Origin: Mytilisepta virgata
Lineage: Eukaryota; Mollusca; Bivalvia; Mytilida; Mytilidae
Assembly: GCA_028015205.1 (NCBI GenBank)
Contig: CM051518.1
Span: 60,901,978 to 60,965,977 of the forward strand
DNA length: 64,000 bases
Direction: 5' to 3'
Shown piece after piece: positions 47,601 through 53,632 of the stretch (positions within the stretch are counted from its first letter, which is position 1; the number at the start of each line of letters is the position of its first letter). The translations under genes and the position numbers were made by a program. Under the pieces are notes generated by a model that worked only from the letters and a program-made list of their open reading frames with translations, did not search any database and had not been told where the DNA came from.

Positions 47601-50600
47601 AATTAGTTAAGTGGGCTGCATGGGCTTGCATAGTGTGGCATCTGTGATAACCAGATCAGCTTTGTCAATTTTTTTGGCAAGAGTCGAAAGTTTTGTGAAA
47701 TGACTTAAGTGGTCTGTTCTTTGACTAAAACACTGAATTTTAATAAAATTTTTAAGATGGCGCCAACCGATTTGCACTGTGAACAGTTCATTGATACTGG
47801 CTTGTGAACTGTTGTAAATAAAGTTAGAAACAATGTACCTCTTATTTACTCTGTGAAGCTGGCAGCTCTTTATCAATTAATTGTATTTAATACTGTAAAT
47901 TCAGAATTATTGCGATGTTTTTAAATGCGAAAAATGTGACAGGGTTGTAATCGCAATAATTTAAACTCGCATTTATGACTTTTTTATGAATGAAGTGGGA
48001 TTTTTCTCAATATCACAAAAATTAAAATGGCATTTTGATCTAAAATGACAAAATCACAATAATAAATTCACGCAATAATTTCTGAATTTTTAAGTGTTGT
48101 AGAGATAAAAAAAAAAAAAAGAACTTAAAAAAATATATAAGTTTCAGAGTTTGATAGTAAGGATCTTGTAGTTTTTCATTTTGTGTTGGTGTGTTTCACA
48201 CAGGATGAAGTTAAGGTTAAAGTTGTGAAGCAAAGTCAAAAGTCATATTAACATGAAACTTTTTCAAAAGTATATGAAAATTCTTTAGTTATATGTCAAA
48301 AGTGGTTATAATTCCAGATTTATGGTTCAATATTACATGTACTCGTATATTAGTTGAAAGGCAGATGAAAAATTTAGAATGAAGTAGTTGATAAGTATAG
48401 GCCATATCAACATAAAAATATCATGAAAAGGCACAAAATAATGAAATAATTTAAAATATTGTGGTGGGCTTATGATTTCTTCATTGACATTGTACAATTG
48501 GCTGAATGTTTACTGAGTCTTGCATAGTTGCACAAAAATAATTTTTGATGTTTGAAGTAGTTATTTTTATTTCAGCTTCAGTCATGTGCTTGCAAATCAA
48601 ACTTTTATAAAATTGAAAGGAAACCATGTAAGCCTTAAGTAAAGGGGAAATATCATAATAAACTTGCATACTAACTTGCTTAAATCAGTAAACATACACT
48701 ACAAAACCATATGCTTATAGCATGTATTGGATCTTGTTATTTGACTTGTTTTTATTTGGCATATTTGCTTCAGTCTGAGGGCATAGGATTGTCAGTACTG
48801 CCTTGGATGTTTTCAAACACAATTTGGCATTGTATTTTGCTTGCAGCCTAAAGTGCTTGACAATCTTCCAGTGCAGCAACCTAAACCATCTTTCCAGTCT
48901 ATTTTCCCATATGTTCCCCCACCAGTGGAGAATGTTTTTTATGAAGAAAAGCAGGAACCCTCATCAGAGAATGGTTCCAGCCATAAACCACCTCTCATGG
49001 ACATTCAGAGATCTTATACTCCATTGGAGGGACATTATGCTGAGGAACCAATGACAACATTGGACACAAATACCCCCATGATTTATGATGCCCCAAAGGT
49101 TGTGCAAACATGGACCACTAGTCAAGAACAAAACCGGCAGCATAATGAACCTATAAACAATAATAGCTCAAATTCTAGTCAAAATGAACCAGAATCAATT
49201 AAAGATAATCAACAATGTCATAATTATCAAAATGAACCAAAAAGCAGTAATGCTGTCCTAGAAGATTCAAATCAAAATTCTAACTCCAGTGGTAATAATG
49301 TAGTTAATCATGAAATACTCAAGGAAAATAATGGTTGTGAAAATGAGGAGATTCATTTGGATAAAAATGAAAATAGTTGTAAGTGTGAAGAAAATAAAGA
49401 AAACCAGGTAAGACATTCCCCATGATATTCAAAGTTTATGTCTTTTGTGTAATCTGTGATGTAAAACTTGCCTTTTTAGTTTGAAGGGCTCATTCATGTA
49501 ATCTTTAGGACTTGAATAAAAATTGTTTTCGGACTGGCATTTATCTTGAGACTTTAAAATCTTTGTATATAGATTTTCCATCTTGACCCAGCTGATTTAT
49601 ACAGACACATATAAATATTACACATGCATTTCATATGTATGCCAATACCAGCAGCTTTTTACAATAATTGATAAAACTTTGAATGGACTTGATTAAAAAA
49701 TTTAAAATCTCGGGTCATAGATCAATAACTTGAGTTTTCCTATCAAATTGTAACCTTGTAAGCATGATATATGAAAACGTATAACTATATTTCTAAAGTG
49801 GTTGTGATTCCAGATTTAAGGTATCTGGATCATAATTGACCAAATTATTATTTAAAATTTGCATTGGTCCATGCAACGAAAAGGCATTGTCTTTGGTAAT
49901 TATCTGCATACTTCGGAAACACAATATACTTAACTTACTTTTTATGTATGCCAAATACAAGCAACAAAGTTTGTTTCTATTTGACAATGAAATATCTACA
50001 TTTGTGTGCATGATACATGTATCTGCTTTAAATTTTTTGTTAAAAATGAATTACAATTTTTGATCATGATCTATTGTGGTCCAGATACCTTGAGGTTCAG
50101 TAATATTTGTACCACTACAAATGTATATCAGTTGAAAGCCATGTGAAAATTTAAAATAAAGTAAATATCATTCACCCACCTGATGAAAGTACATACAAAA
50201 TTTTAAATAGTAAGGTCTTTTTAAGATCTGTTGGTAGCCCTAAAATCTTATGTCATAATTCCTGTCCTGTTGCACTATTGTTGCCTAAACGATTGACAAT
50301 TAAATGTATTACTTGCATTACCTAATGGTATCAATGTATATTTGAAATTCTGTTAAAAGTAGGGTGTCAACTCTCTCAGGCAAAATTTACCTTACCTACA
50401 TTTTGGCTGAATTATTTAGGACTGATGGTACTGCTCACATTATGTTTTGGTGTTAATTTTTTTTTTTTTTTTTTTTTTTTTTTGGCTTTTCCAAAGTTTT
50501 GCTCACATGCTAACCTGATGAAGGTTTTTCCAGAAATATGTATTGTAAGTAGGGAATGTAGGTATGGAGTTTATTTTATCAGCAAATGAACTCATGTACT

Positions 50601-52573
50601 AAATAGTAATAATACCGGTAGTTATTTTAGAATAAGTCTCACATGGATCAAGGACTTAATTCAGAACAGGTCTTCTGAAATTTTATGTGCAATGGCAAGA
50701 AAGATGCTACTTTTTTTGTGGGTTTGACCCAATTTTGTTATTTGGAAATTTTTGTTTTAAAAATATAATCTCCAGACAGAACATATTTCATGTTTGGGGT
50801 GTAGGTTATTACCATCAGAATACAAAAACCGGTTTTAATTTAGACAAAATATTATGAAAATTATCCTCCTTTAATTAAAAAAGCATGAATTTATATACAA
50901 ACTGCTCATACTTCAATAAATGTAAACCTAGTTAACTGCTCATATATTGTATTATGCTTATCTGATACAATTCAGGAAATTGTATAACTGTTTTAAAGCT
51001 GAAACATTTTTGCTATTATTCAGATACAGAATATTAAACCAGTTTATGAAATACAATGTTTACCTTATTTCAAAAAAGCTTTAAAAATGTTTTTTTTTTT
51101 TTAGTTTGCATGTTGTTAATTTTCTTACATGCCTACATGTGAAAGCATGTTCCTTTCTGTTGTTTGACTTTTTGGTTTTGACTAATTGTCATATGTTTCT
51201 TTGAAATTGACCGCTATGTTTAATAAAATATGGAATTTCAGGTCATGACTTGAATACTTGTATTAAATTTTAGGGATTTGTAGCTTTGTGTTCATTAATT
51301 TTTTTTATAGTTTATAGAGATAGGTAATTATCAATGTTTAATACAAATATATTTATTTGAAGTTCTGTTTTGTCTGAAGCACACCTTGCTTTTCTTATTG
51401 ATGTGATCAGTTTTATTAACATTACAAGTCTTGTTTGATGCACTTTCAATACATTTACATTAATAAACTTGTGATAATCTATATTTACAGGAAGGATTGA
51501 TAGGAAAACTTGCAATACTGAAAGTTGGTGGTGGGCCAATGTATGGTCCGGAACTGTCAAGTGAAGAAAGAAAAAGAAACTGGGAGAAAGGTCAGATAGA
51601 CTACTTAGGTGCCGATGCATTTAGTAACATTCAAAGAAGAATAGATGAGTCTTTAAATGGACCTGCAGAGCCTCCTAAGCAACAAACTAGTCCATTTTCT
51701 AGACCTGAAACTACAGAGAAAACAACAGAGAAGAAAAAAGCAGAAGTTGTAAGTAGTAGTGCTATTTCTTCTGAAACCTCTTCTCTCTCTTCTGAACCTG
51801 TCACTGCTGCTCCTGAGTCTTCTGAATCTGTAGAGCAATCTGAACCAACTATATCTTATGAACCAGTCCCTGTTGCAGAAACCAAAGAATCAGTTGTTGA
51901 AACACCAAAGGAAGCACCTGTTGAGAAATCTGAAGAAGCTCCTGTATTGGCTATCAAGTCATCTCCTGTTAAGGAAGCCATTGAACCTCCAAAAATGGAC
52001 ACTGCACCTAAAGAGCCTCCAAAAGTGGCTCCAAAATTAGTAACAGGTTTGAAAGAAACTGCTGCTGCTACATCAGCTGTAGCATCCAAAACAGGTCCAG
52101 CAATTGCTCCAAAGCCTACCTCACCAACAGCCATAGCACCAAAACGAGTATCTCCCACTGAAGCATCTGCTAAACCTACAACACCGACTGCTCAGAAAAC
52201 TGCACCTGCAGTAGCTCCAAAAGTAGCTCCTAAAACAACTCCAATTACAATACCAAAAGATGAGCCAAAAGCAGTTACAAAGGTTGCTACAAAAGTACCC
52301 TCAAAAACAGCACCTGTTTCAGCACCAAAACCTAGCTTAGCTGGAGCTGAAAAAGTTGGTCTTGGGGCAGCACCTAAGCCAGGTCCACCAACATTTCCAA
52401 AGCCTACATCTCCTACAACAGCTGGTATAGCATCAAAATTTGGTCCAACAGTGGCTCCAAAGCCAACATCACCGACATCTACAGCTTCAGAAAAGCCAGG
52501 TGCTGCTTCAAAGCCATCAACTACTCCAACCAAAAAAGTTTTTAATCCATTTTCTTCAAAATTTGGAAAGTAG
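11625..52573 (+). CDS. GYG: Glycogenin (glycogen primer, GT8), nine-exon gene
   Basis: Self-glucosylating glucosyltransferase: uses UDP-glucose and Mn2+ to build a short glucan on its own tyrosine, which glycogen synthase then extends in the cytosol. Coding exons: 11625-11637, 15195-15336, 35990-36164, 39745-39907, 40599-40725, 41413-41593, 43991-44011, 48847-49407, 51491-52573; all have GT/AG borders and matching phases. Domains: GT8 fold at residues 9-260, with DAD at 106-108, K90 (human K86), D167 in GGDQG, and acceptor Y199 (human Y195) in FYSYLPAF. The disordered linker comes from exon 8 and the synthase-docking motif [20 protein letters not shown] is in the last exon, followed by about 305 low-complexity residues. 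Length is 821 aa (814 without the microexon) against 350 for human GYG1. The first coding exon ends in phase 1, as in the human gene. Introns are repeat-rich; intron 2 spans about 20.7 kb. Confidence 0.93.
12149..13495 (+). mobile_element. Non-autonomous element, GTCGAGCC family, copy 1 (intron 1)
   Basis: It begins TTGTCGAGCCTTCGAC with foldback sequence, then AAGCGAGACATAGCGATCC and a GTC/GGC-rich run, then about four and a half tandem units of 191 bp (TGTGGTTAAAG at 12264, 12455, 12647, 12838). It ends GTAGGCGAGACAC, a hairpin GGTTCCGCGGAACC (13468-13481) and ACGAATTTTT. Layout of 5' tip, short GTC repeats, minisatellite and 3' hairpin resembles non-autonomous Helentron (DINE/HINE) elements. 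Relative to copy 2 it keeps about 390 bp more in its 3' half. Non-coding. Confidence 0.75.
13496..15194. other. Rest of glycogenin intron 1
   Basis: Very AT-rich. No repeat or gene stands out. The 3' end carries a run of about 17 Ts (15168-15184) followed by GATATTGAAG, which I take as the polypyrimidine tract and acceptor of exon 2. Confidence 0.5.
15195..15336 (+). CDS. GYG: Glycogenin coding exon 2
   Basis: 142 nt encoding residues 5-52: the first beta strand and nucleotide-binding region of the GT8 fold ([39 protein letters not shown]). The acceptor AAG before 15195 is the only one near the T tract that keeps frame with exon 1; the next AG (15201) gives the wrong phase. The donor is GTATGA after ATGAG, leaving phase 2. 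Confidence 0.9.
15733..16660 (+). mobile_element. Non-autonomous element, GTCGAGCC family, copy 2 (intron 2)
   Basis: Nearly identical to 12149-13495 from the TTGTCGAGCC start through four 191-bp units, then an internal deletion joins CATTGCATTC to TATTATGTGCATTCACC, and the same 3' end follows with hairpin GGGTTCCGCGGAACCC (16633-16648) and ACGAATTTTT. The two copies are direct repeats either side of exon 2. The next element begins directly in the terminal T run. Confidence 0.8.
16658..17374 (+). mobile_element. GCTCACCTG-family element, copy H1
   Basis: 5' end TTTTTAGCTAACCTG...ACGTGAGC, then CATCACTTGGCGTCC and GTAAACTTTTTCAAAG, the family signature. The body carries degenerate units with GAGTTATTGCCC-like phrases and AACATGGCCGCCATGG. 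The 3' end retains GGGAGCCTCTTGTTC but lacks the CAGGTGAGCG box and half of the hairpin, probably through a small deletion (compare 31740-31782). Confidence 0.75.
17375..17732. other. Intron 2 spacer
   Basis: AT-rich unique-looking DNA between H1 and the inverted-repeat element at 17733. The short open frames have no coding character. Confidence 0.4.
18733..19953 (+). mobile_element. GCTCACCTG-family element H3, lacking its own 3' end
   Basis: It starts CTTTTAGCTCACCTGACCCG with the foldback GACCCGAAGGGTC, then GTCCGTC-rich repeats. The body includes two long tandem units of roughly 360 bp that contain GAAACTTGGTAAGATTG and ATTTTTGGCTTTTTT. It runs directly into the 5' end of H4 at about 19951; no separate 3' hairpin is present. 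Confidence 0.65.
19951..22466 (+). mobile_element. GCTCACCTG-family element H4 with minisatellite core
   Basis: 5' end TTTAGCTCACCTGACCCAAA with foldback GACCCAAAGGGTC, CATCACTTGGCGTCC and GTCCGTC repeats; then the 166-bp minisatellite; then a 3' end with CAGGTGAGCG (22430-22439), hairpin AGGCTCTTGAGAGCCT (22444-22459) and CTAGTTT. The order of tip inverted repeat, short GTCY-type repeats, central satellite, internal partner repeat and terminal hairpin matches DINE/HINE-type Helentron derivatives. Confidence 0.75.
20045..22318 (+). repeat. 166-bp minisatellite array, about 13.7 units
   Basis: Units share TCCAAGATGGCCGCCAG, TTAACATAGGACCCTATGGG, and CCTTATGAGGTGCTGACC, at an exact 166-base spacing with almost no length variation. 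Variants are recognisable: ACCACTGAAT, ACCGTTGAAT, GACCCACTTAAT and a GAATGTAACAAAACATAGC type. The last third shows a four-unit order that partly repeats (the GACCCACTTAAT unit recurs 664 bases apart). Short minus-strand open frames occur once per unit because 166 is not a multiple of three; they are not genes. Confidence 0.93.
23177..26076 (+). mobile_element. GCTCACCTG-family element H5
   Basis: Its 5' end abuts the 3' end of H2 and is almost identical to that of H2 for more than 200 bp (to about 23405), then diverges into two tandem units of about 163 bp containing GATCAATCAATGTAAG-like and TAGAGTTATTGCCC phrases. The middle (about 23930-25640) is unrelated AT-rich DNA. Family-like sequence resumes at 25640. 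The 3' end is CAGGTGAGCGATTC, hairpin AGGCTCCTGGGAGCCT (26055-26070) and CTTGTT. It could be one element with an insertion or two partial ones. Confidence 0.55.
24816..24970. mobile_element. 155-bp MITE with CAGGGCTTTCAA termini
   Basis: It starts CAGGGCTTTCAA at 24816 and ends TTGAAAGCCCTG at 24970, perfect 12-bp inverted termini. The interior has paired AAGCC/GGCT elements. No clear target duplication could be read. Termini are hAT-like. Confidence 0.6.
26250..26905. mobile_element. Possible pogo/Tigger-type MITE
   Basis: The right end reads CCAGTTTAGAGAAGTTTCACTG, resembling the usual pogo/Tigger terminus when reversed, and the left end at about 26252 reads AGTGACACTTCTGAAAACCAG, an imperfect match. 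ACCGGTC and GGCCGG motifs occur near both ends. The putative target would be TA. Identity of the arms is only moderate. Confidence 0.4.
26906..27701. other. Intron 2 spacer
   Basis: No element or exon recognised. The minus-strand open frame at 27039-27305 has no coding character. Confidence 0.35.
27714..28066 (+). mobile_element. tRNA-derived SINE, copy 1
   Basis: The head contains a pol III B box, GGGTTCAATCCC, and an A-box-like GTGGTAGCGTG upstream. The body includes CTGGGAGTAAAGAGCAAAGA and the tail TTGGACGTTAAACAATAATT, ending in ATCC repeats. The flanks TAAACTCAAAAG and TAAATTCAAAAG form a 12-bp target duplication with one mismatch. Copied by an unknown LINE. The open frame across it is incidental. 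Confidence 0.88.
28130..28615 (+). repeat. Partial copy of the GTGGGTACATGCCAGTCTGACA repeat family
   Basis: About three degenerate units with GTCCATTTCTCAGCAAC, ACCTAGACCCACCATAT and GCCAGTCTGACACCTGGC phrases, ending in TTATTCTGTGTCCATCTG and GTGTGTCAACTCTAGTG, the same 3' end as 34143-35625. Confidence 0.7.
28616..30576. other. Intron 2 spacer
   Basis: AT-rich DNA with no recognised exon, RNA or element. The 102-codon open frame at 29349-29657 lacks splice or protein support and is treated as chance. Confidence 0.35.
30590..30937 (+). mobile_element. tRNA-derived SINE, copy 2
   Basis: Very similar to 27714-28066: B box GGGTTCGATCCC, CCCCGAGTGCGGAAGGTCGC head, and tail ACTGGACGTTAAACAATAAT followed by CATC repeats. 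A perfect 13-bp duplication TCAAATATATCTA flanks it (30577-30589 and 30938-30950). The TCTCGTG present in copy 1 before the A box is missing here. Confidence 0.9.
31034..31782 (+). mobile_element. GCTCACCTG-family element H7
   Basis: 5' end TTTTAGCTTACCTGTCC with foldback GTCCTAAAAGGAC, then CATCACTTGGCGTCCGTCG. The interior resembles H1, with two added units containing CCATGGCAACCCATGAAAAA. The 3' end has AGCTGAGCGATTC, hairpin AGGTTCTTGGGAGCCT (31761-31776) and CTTGTT. Confidence 0.8.
31783..34060. other. Intron 2 spacer
   Basis: 2.3 kb of AT-rich DNA. I see no exon, RNA gene or obvious repeat. It is one of the larger apparently unique parts of intron 2. Confidence 0.4.
34061..34142. repeat. 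Perfect 31-bp-arm palindrome
   Basis: Arms at 34061-34091 (starting GCCGCTGCTGGAAAGTAATA) and 34112-34142 are exact inverted copies around a 20-base spacer that itself contains TATCTCATAGGGA. It follows a run of Ts and heads the tandem array that starts just after it, suggesting that it is the 5' terminal structure of that repeat family. Confidence 0.9.
34143..35625 (+). repeat. Tandem array, about 147-bp unit
   Basis: Six or more degenerate units with TAATACCTAGACCCACC, TTGGTCAATAGATAGTTC, GTGGGTACATGCCAGTCTGA and TGACCTCAATTTCATGC. The array ends TTATTCTGTGTCCATGTGAG and TGTCCACTCTTGTTTAATT. It is interrupted at about 35126-35490 by a different sequence. With the palindrome at 34061 it may be one non-autonomous element of about 1.6 kb. 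Confidence 0.8.
35126..35490. mobile_element. Inserted sequence within the 147-bp array
   Basis: The array phrase breaks off after ACACATGTCA and resumes at about TACGTATGACACCTGCC. The insert has two GACGTC motifs (GTGACGTCGTAA and GCGACGTCATAA), repeated GTTGACCCGA phrases, and a near-perfect inverted repeat GTAAAATATAAGCCGC / GCGGCTGATATTTTAC enclosing ACACAAT / ATTGTGT. Class unknown. Confidence 0.5.
35626..35989. other. 3' end of glycogenin intron 2
   Basis: AT-rich; ends with TTCTTTCTATTTTCAG, the acceptor for exon 3. Confidence 0.6.
35990..36164 (+). CDS. GYG: Glycogenin coding exon 3
   Basis: 175 nt, residues 52-110. The single first base completes an Arg codon. It contains the GT8 core: [26 protein letters not shown] with K90, and [10 protein letters not shown], whose D106-A-D108 binds Mn2+ and UDP-glucose. 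The donor GTATGT gives phase 0. Confidence 0.95.
36165..38919. other. Glycogenin intron 3, upstream part
   Basis: 2.75 kb of AT-rich DNA with no recognised element or exon. Confidence 0.4.
38920..39682 (+). mobile_element. Non-autonomous element, ATACGCCCGTC family (intron 3)
   Basis: 5' end TTTTTATACGCCCGTC with hairpin GTCAAAATTTTGAC and a GTCCGTC-type run. The core has about three tandem units (CATGTCG(C/T)GCCGTATCTC, ACTTCTTAGTTATATTAATC). The 3' end has GACGACCGGGGTAT, roughly the inverted partner of the 5' tip, then TGCGCTCGTGGCGCA, a hairpin, and GCTGTTTA. It ends 62 bp before exon 4, and so lies next to its splice acceptor. Confidence 0.65.
39745..39907 (+). CDS. GYG: Glycogenin coding exon 4
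   Basis: 163 nt, residues 111-165: [20 protein letters not shown] and [20 protein letters not shown], very close to vertebrate glycogenin, forming the active-site floor. Acceptor CCTTTCACAG, donor G|GTAAGT, phase 1. Confidence 0.96.
39908..40598. other. Glycogenin intron 4
   Basis: 691 bp, no repeat recognised. Ends TTGTATTTATAG. Confidence 0.7.
40599..40725 (+). CDS. GYG: Glycogenin coding exon 5 (acceptor tyrosine)
   Basis: 127 nt, residues 165-207. It carries [11 protein letters not shown] with D167, and AFYSYLPAF, in which Y199 aligns with the human self-glucosylated Y195. Acceptor TTTATAG, donor AAACA|GTGAGT, phase 2. Confidence 0.96.
40726..41412. other. Glycogenin intron 5
   Basis: 687 bp. 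Contains 12-bp inverted arms TATAAAGGGCAG (about 41131) and CTGCCCTTTATA (about 41202) roughly 60 bp apart, possibly a MITE remnant. Confidence 0.6.
41413..41593 (+). CDS. GYG: Glycogenin coding exon 6
   Basis: 181 nt, residues 207-267: [17 protein letters not shown] and [19 protein letters not shown], the end of the GT8 fold. The first base completes a Gln codon. Donor TTG|GTTTGT, phase 0. Reading on into the intron gives an in-frame extension of 12 codons to a TGA. Confidence 0.95.
41594..43203. other. Intron after glycogenin exon 6
   Basis: AT-rich with GTGTGT-type simple stretches near 42660-42720. No further exon candidate with matching phase was found. Confidence 0.45.
43204..43485. 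mobile_element. 282-bp MITE with TTAAGGTGGTACCCAACAC termini
   Basis: Perfect 19-bp inverted repeats at 43204-43222 and 43467-43485. If TTAA at each end is the target duplication, the element is piggyBac-like with GGTGGTACCC tips; this is inference. Interior AT-rich and non-coding. Confidence 0.85.
43991..44011 (+). CDS. GYG: Candidate 21-nt glycogenin microexon
   Basis: ATGAGCATGCTAACAGCTACG lies between TTTCCTACTTACAG and GTAAGA, both strong splice sites. It is phase 0 on both sides and encodes MSMLTAT, fitting between DPSL of exon 6 and PKVLDNLP of exon 8. It may be constitutive or alternative. There is no protein homology to confirm so short a segment. Confidence 0.6.
44012..44644. other. 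Intron after the microexon, first part
   Basis: AT-rich. Nothing recognised. Confidence 0.4.
44645..44962 (+). mobile_element. tRNA-derived SINE, copy 3, degraded
   Basis: Matches the two copies at 27714 and 30590 from GGAAGGTCGCGAGTTTGATC through CTGCCAAGCATACAAC and TCGACATTAAACAATAATCC, ending in ATCC repeats. The tRNA-like head is incomplete and the B box is mutated (GAGTTTGATCC). Older than the other two. Confidence 0.8.
44963..46607. other. Intron spacer
   Basis: AT-rich, with a G run at about 46353-46362. No exon or element recognised. Confidence 0.4.
46608..47285 (+). mobile_element. Diverged GCTCACCTG-family element H8
   Basis: The 5' part has GGCCCTAAGGGCCATGTGAG, AATCACTTAGCGTCCATC and GTCCGTCTGTCC, the altered family signature. 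Three to four body units follow with CTGAAACCAT(A/G)(T/G)AGCCAAATG. No clear 3' hairpin was found. Confidence 0.6.
47896..48094. mobile_element. MITE-like inverted repeat of about 200 bp
   Basis: AAATTCAGAATTATTGCG (47898-47915) and CGCAATAATTTCTGAATTTT (48071-48090) are inverted partners with one extra T. The interior repeats CGCAATAAT and CGCATTT phrases. Target duplication unclear, perhaps TA. Confidence 0.55.
48271..48390. repeat. Dispersed repeat, uninterrupted copy
   Basis: TATATGAAAA through AAAGTGGTTATAATTCCAGAT and GTTGAAAGGCAGATGAAAA matches the flanks of the insertion at 49818-50091. Confidence 0.5.
48847..49407 (+). CDS. GYG: Glycogenin coding exon 8 (disordered linker)
   Basis: 561 nt, exactly 187 codons, phase 0 on both sides, between TTTTGCTTGCAG and CAG|GTAAGA. 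It starts [20 protein letters not shown], has a short [17 protein letters not shown] segment, and then becomes Asn/Gln/Glu/Ser-rich with NEP and NNNSS repeats. It is likely unfolded and links the catalytic domain to the docking motif. Because it is phase-neutral, skipping would shorten the linker without changing frame; retaining the next intron would end the protein five codons on, without the docking motif. Confidence 0.9.
49768..50162. repeat. Dispersed repeat, copy interrupted by a MITE
   Basis: The outer parts match 48271-48390 (AAAGTGGTTGTGATTCCAGA on the left, ATCAGTTGAAAGCCATGTGA on the right). The break at ATTT/GGTTCAG is filled by the element at 49818. Confidence 0.5.
49818..50091. 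mobile_element. MITE with AAGGTATCTGG termini
   Basis: AAGGTATCTGGATCATAATT at 49818 and CCAGATACCTT ending at 50091 are inverted repeats, about 20 of 25 matching when extended. Insertion into a repeat whose empty form is nearby supports mobility. Non-coding. Confidence 0.65.
50163..51490. other. Last glycogenin intron, downstream part
   Basis: AT-rich; contains a run of about 25 Ts near 50458-50482. Ends ATCTATATTTACAG, the last acceptor. No exon candidate seen. Confidence 0.5.
51491..52573 (+). CDS. GYG: Glycogenin last exon: synthase-docking motif and long tail
   Basis: 1083 nt, 360 codons and TAG. It opens with [20 protein letters not shown] and the conserved block [33 protein letters not shown], which in mammals is the extreme C-terminus and binds glycogen synthase. 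Here about 305 residues follow: first Ser/Glu-rich, then dominated by APK, VAPK, PKPTSPT (three times) and TPT, ending [13 protein letters not shown]. The tail is positively charged, Pro-rich and full of Ser-Pro and Thr-Pro sites. Shadow frames on the minus strand are artefacts of its repetitive composition. Confidence 0.95.
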   Translation, partial: EGLIGKLAILKVGGGPMYGPELSSEERKRNWEKGQIDYLGADAFSNIQRRIDESLNGPAEPPKQQTSPFSRPETTEKTTEKKKAEVVSSSAISSETSSLSSEPVTAAPESSESVEQSEPTISYEPVPVAETKESVVETPKEAPVEKSEEAPVLAIKSSPVKEAIEPPKMDTAPKEPPKVAPKLVTGLKETAAATSAVASKTGPAIAPKPTSPTAIAPKRVSPTEASAKPTTPTAQKTAPAVAPKVAPKTTPITIPKDEPKAVTKVATKVPSKTAPVSAPKPSLAGAEKVGLGAAPKPGPPTFPKPTSPTTAGIASKFGPTVAPKPTSPTSTASEKPGAASKPSTTPTKKVFNPFSSKFGK

Positions 52574-52718
52574 TTTCTTCCTTCTAATAACAATATCTTT
52601 GAATGTTAGCTTGTGTATGGGTGATAGCTGCTGATATAGTATGGGTATTTATAAAATGGTTCCTTGTCAAAATGCTGCTTATGGTCTAGCTGGGACATCA
52701 AAAGAGAAGTATTGGTGC

Positions 52719-52724
52719 AATAAA
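52719..52724 (+). terminator. Candidate poly(A) signal for glycogenin
   Basis: AATAAA 146 bases after the stop codon, within TGCAATAAACCAG. Others at 53185 and 55072 could give longer 3' UTRs. No transcript data. Confidence 0.4.
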
Positions 52725-53494
52725 CCAGACAAGTAACCATTTGTTAACAAAATACATTTATTCTAGAGTGGGTTTTTGGATAACCATAGTACAGTGTGTG
52801 TACATCACAGCAACCTGGACAATTATATATTTTACTGTGATTTTAAAACTAAAAAAAGGTCCTTCTGCCTAAGAACAGCCAGATTTAGCATTATAGACAC
52901 TACTACAGTGTTAATGCTATGCATTAGATAATTTCCATCCCATTGAAATCCAGTCTGTGATGTATATATTTAATAATTGCATGCGTGGTACAACTTCATG
53001 GTATTGTTTCAATGGTGAACAGATTCTATTCATAAATTCAGAATTAAACAGTGAATTAGAAACATGAAGTAACAGTAGTTTTGAGAGCCAAAGACTGGTA
53101 TTTAATTTATCAACCAATATTGTTTCTTACTCTTTGTCACAATGGTGTGATGCAGTAGCACTGACATGGTTTTAAAAACCAATGAATAAATATTACTGGA
53201 GCAATCTTAAAGAAATTTCATGGATGGTATAAATTTACTTTATCATTGGATATAATATCTTTATACACAGAAACATCTCATAAGCAGGAAATGTAATTAG
53301 TCACAATTATATACTAGCTTGCGCTTCCACACTTTTTGTTGTGAACCACTTATTTGAAGAGTGTGCATTACATTGATTTCATATTAATTTCTCTTACAAC
53401 ACGCATGGCACACCTTTTTTATTGAGTGGGGTGCAATTAAAGGAGATATATAGATGAATTCAAGATAGGTGAAATACTTATTTACTATTTATTT
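52725..53494. other. 3' UTR or intergenic DNA
   Basis: AT-rich with no gene or repeat recognised. Confidence 0.35.
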
Positions 53495-53632
53495 AATAAT
53501 GTTGTGTTTAGCATTGACTATGCGAAAATAGTAGCCAAGGTTGAAGTCGTAGTGCACGACCCAAAGGGGAGTGCACTATGTCTTTAACCGAAGCTACTAT
53601 TTCGCATAGCCAATTCTAAACACAACGTTATT
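53495..53632. mobile_element. 138-bp foldback element
   Basis: Almost the whole stretch pairs with itself: AATAATGTTGTGTTTAGCAT against the right end (CTAAACACAACGTTATT), then ACTATGCGAAAATAGTAGC against GCTACTATTTCGCATAGC, then AAGGTT against AACCGA, and TAGTGCAC against GTGCACTA around ACCCAAAGGGGA. It is a MITE or snapback element. If transcribed in a long 3' UTR it would form a strong RNA hairpin. Confidence 0.8.

Noticed and set aside
51856..52593. Minus-strand frames rich in Gly/Val/Ala opposite the last glycogenin exon
   Set aside because: They are the complement of the repetitive APK/PTSPT coding sequence.
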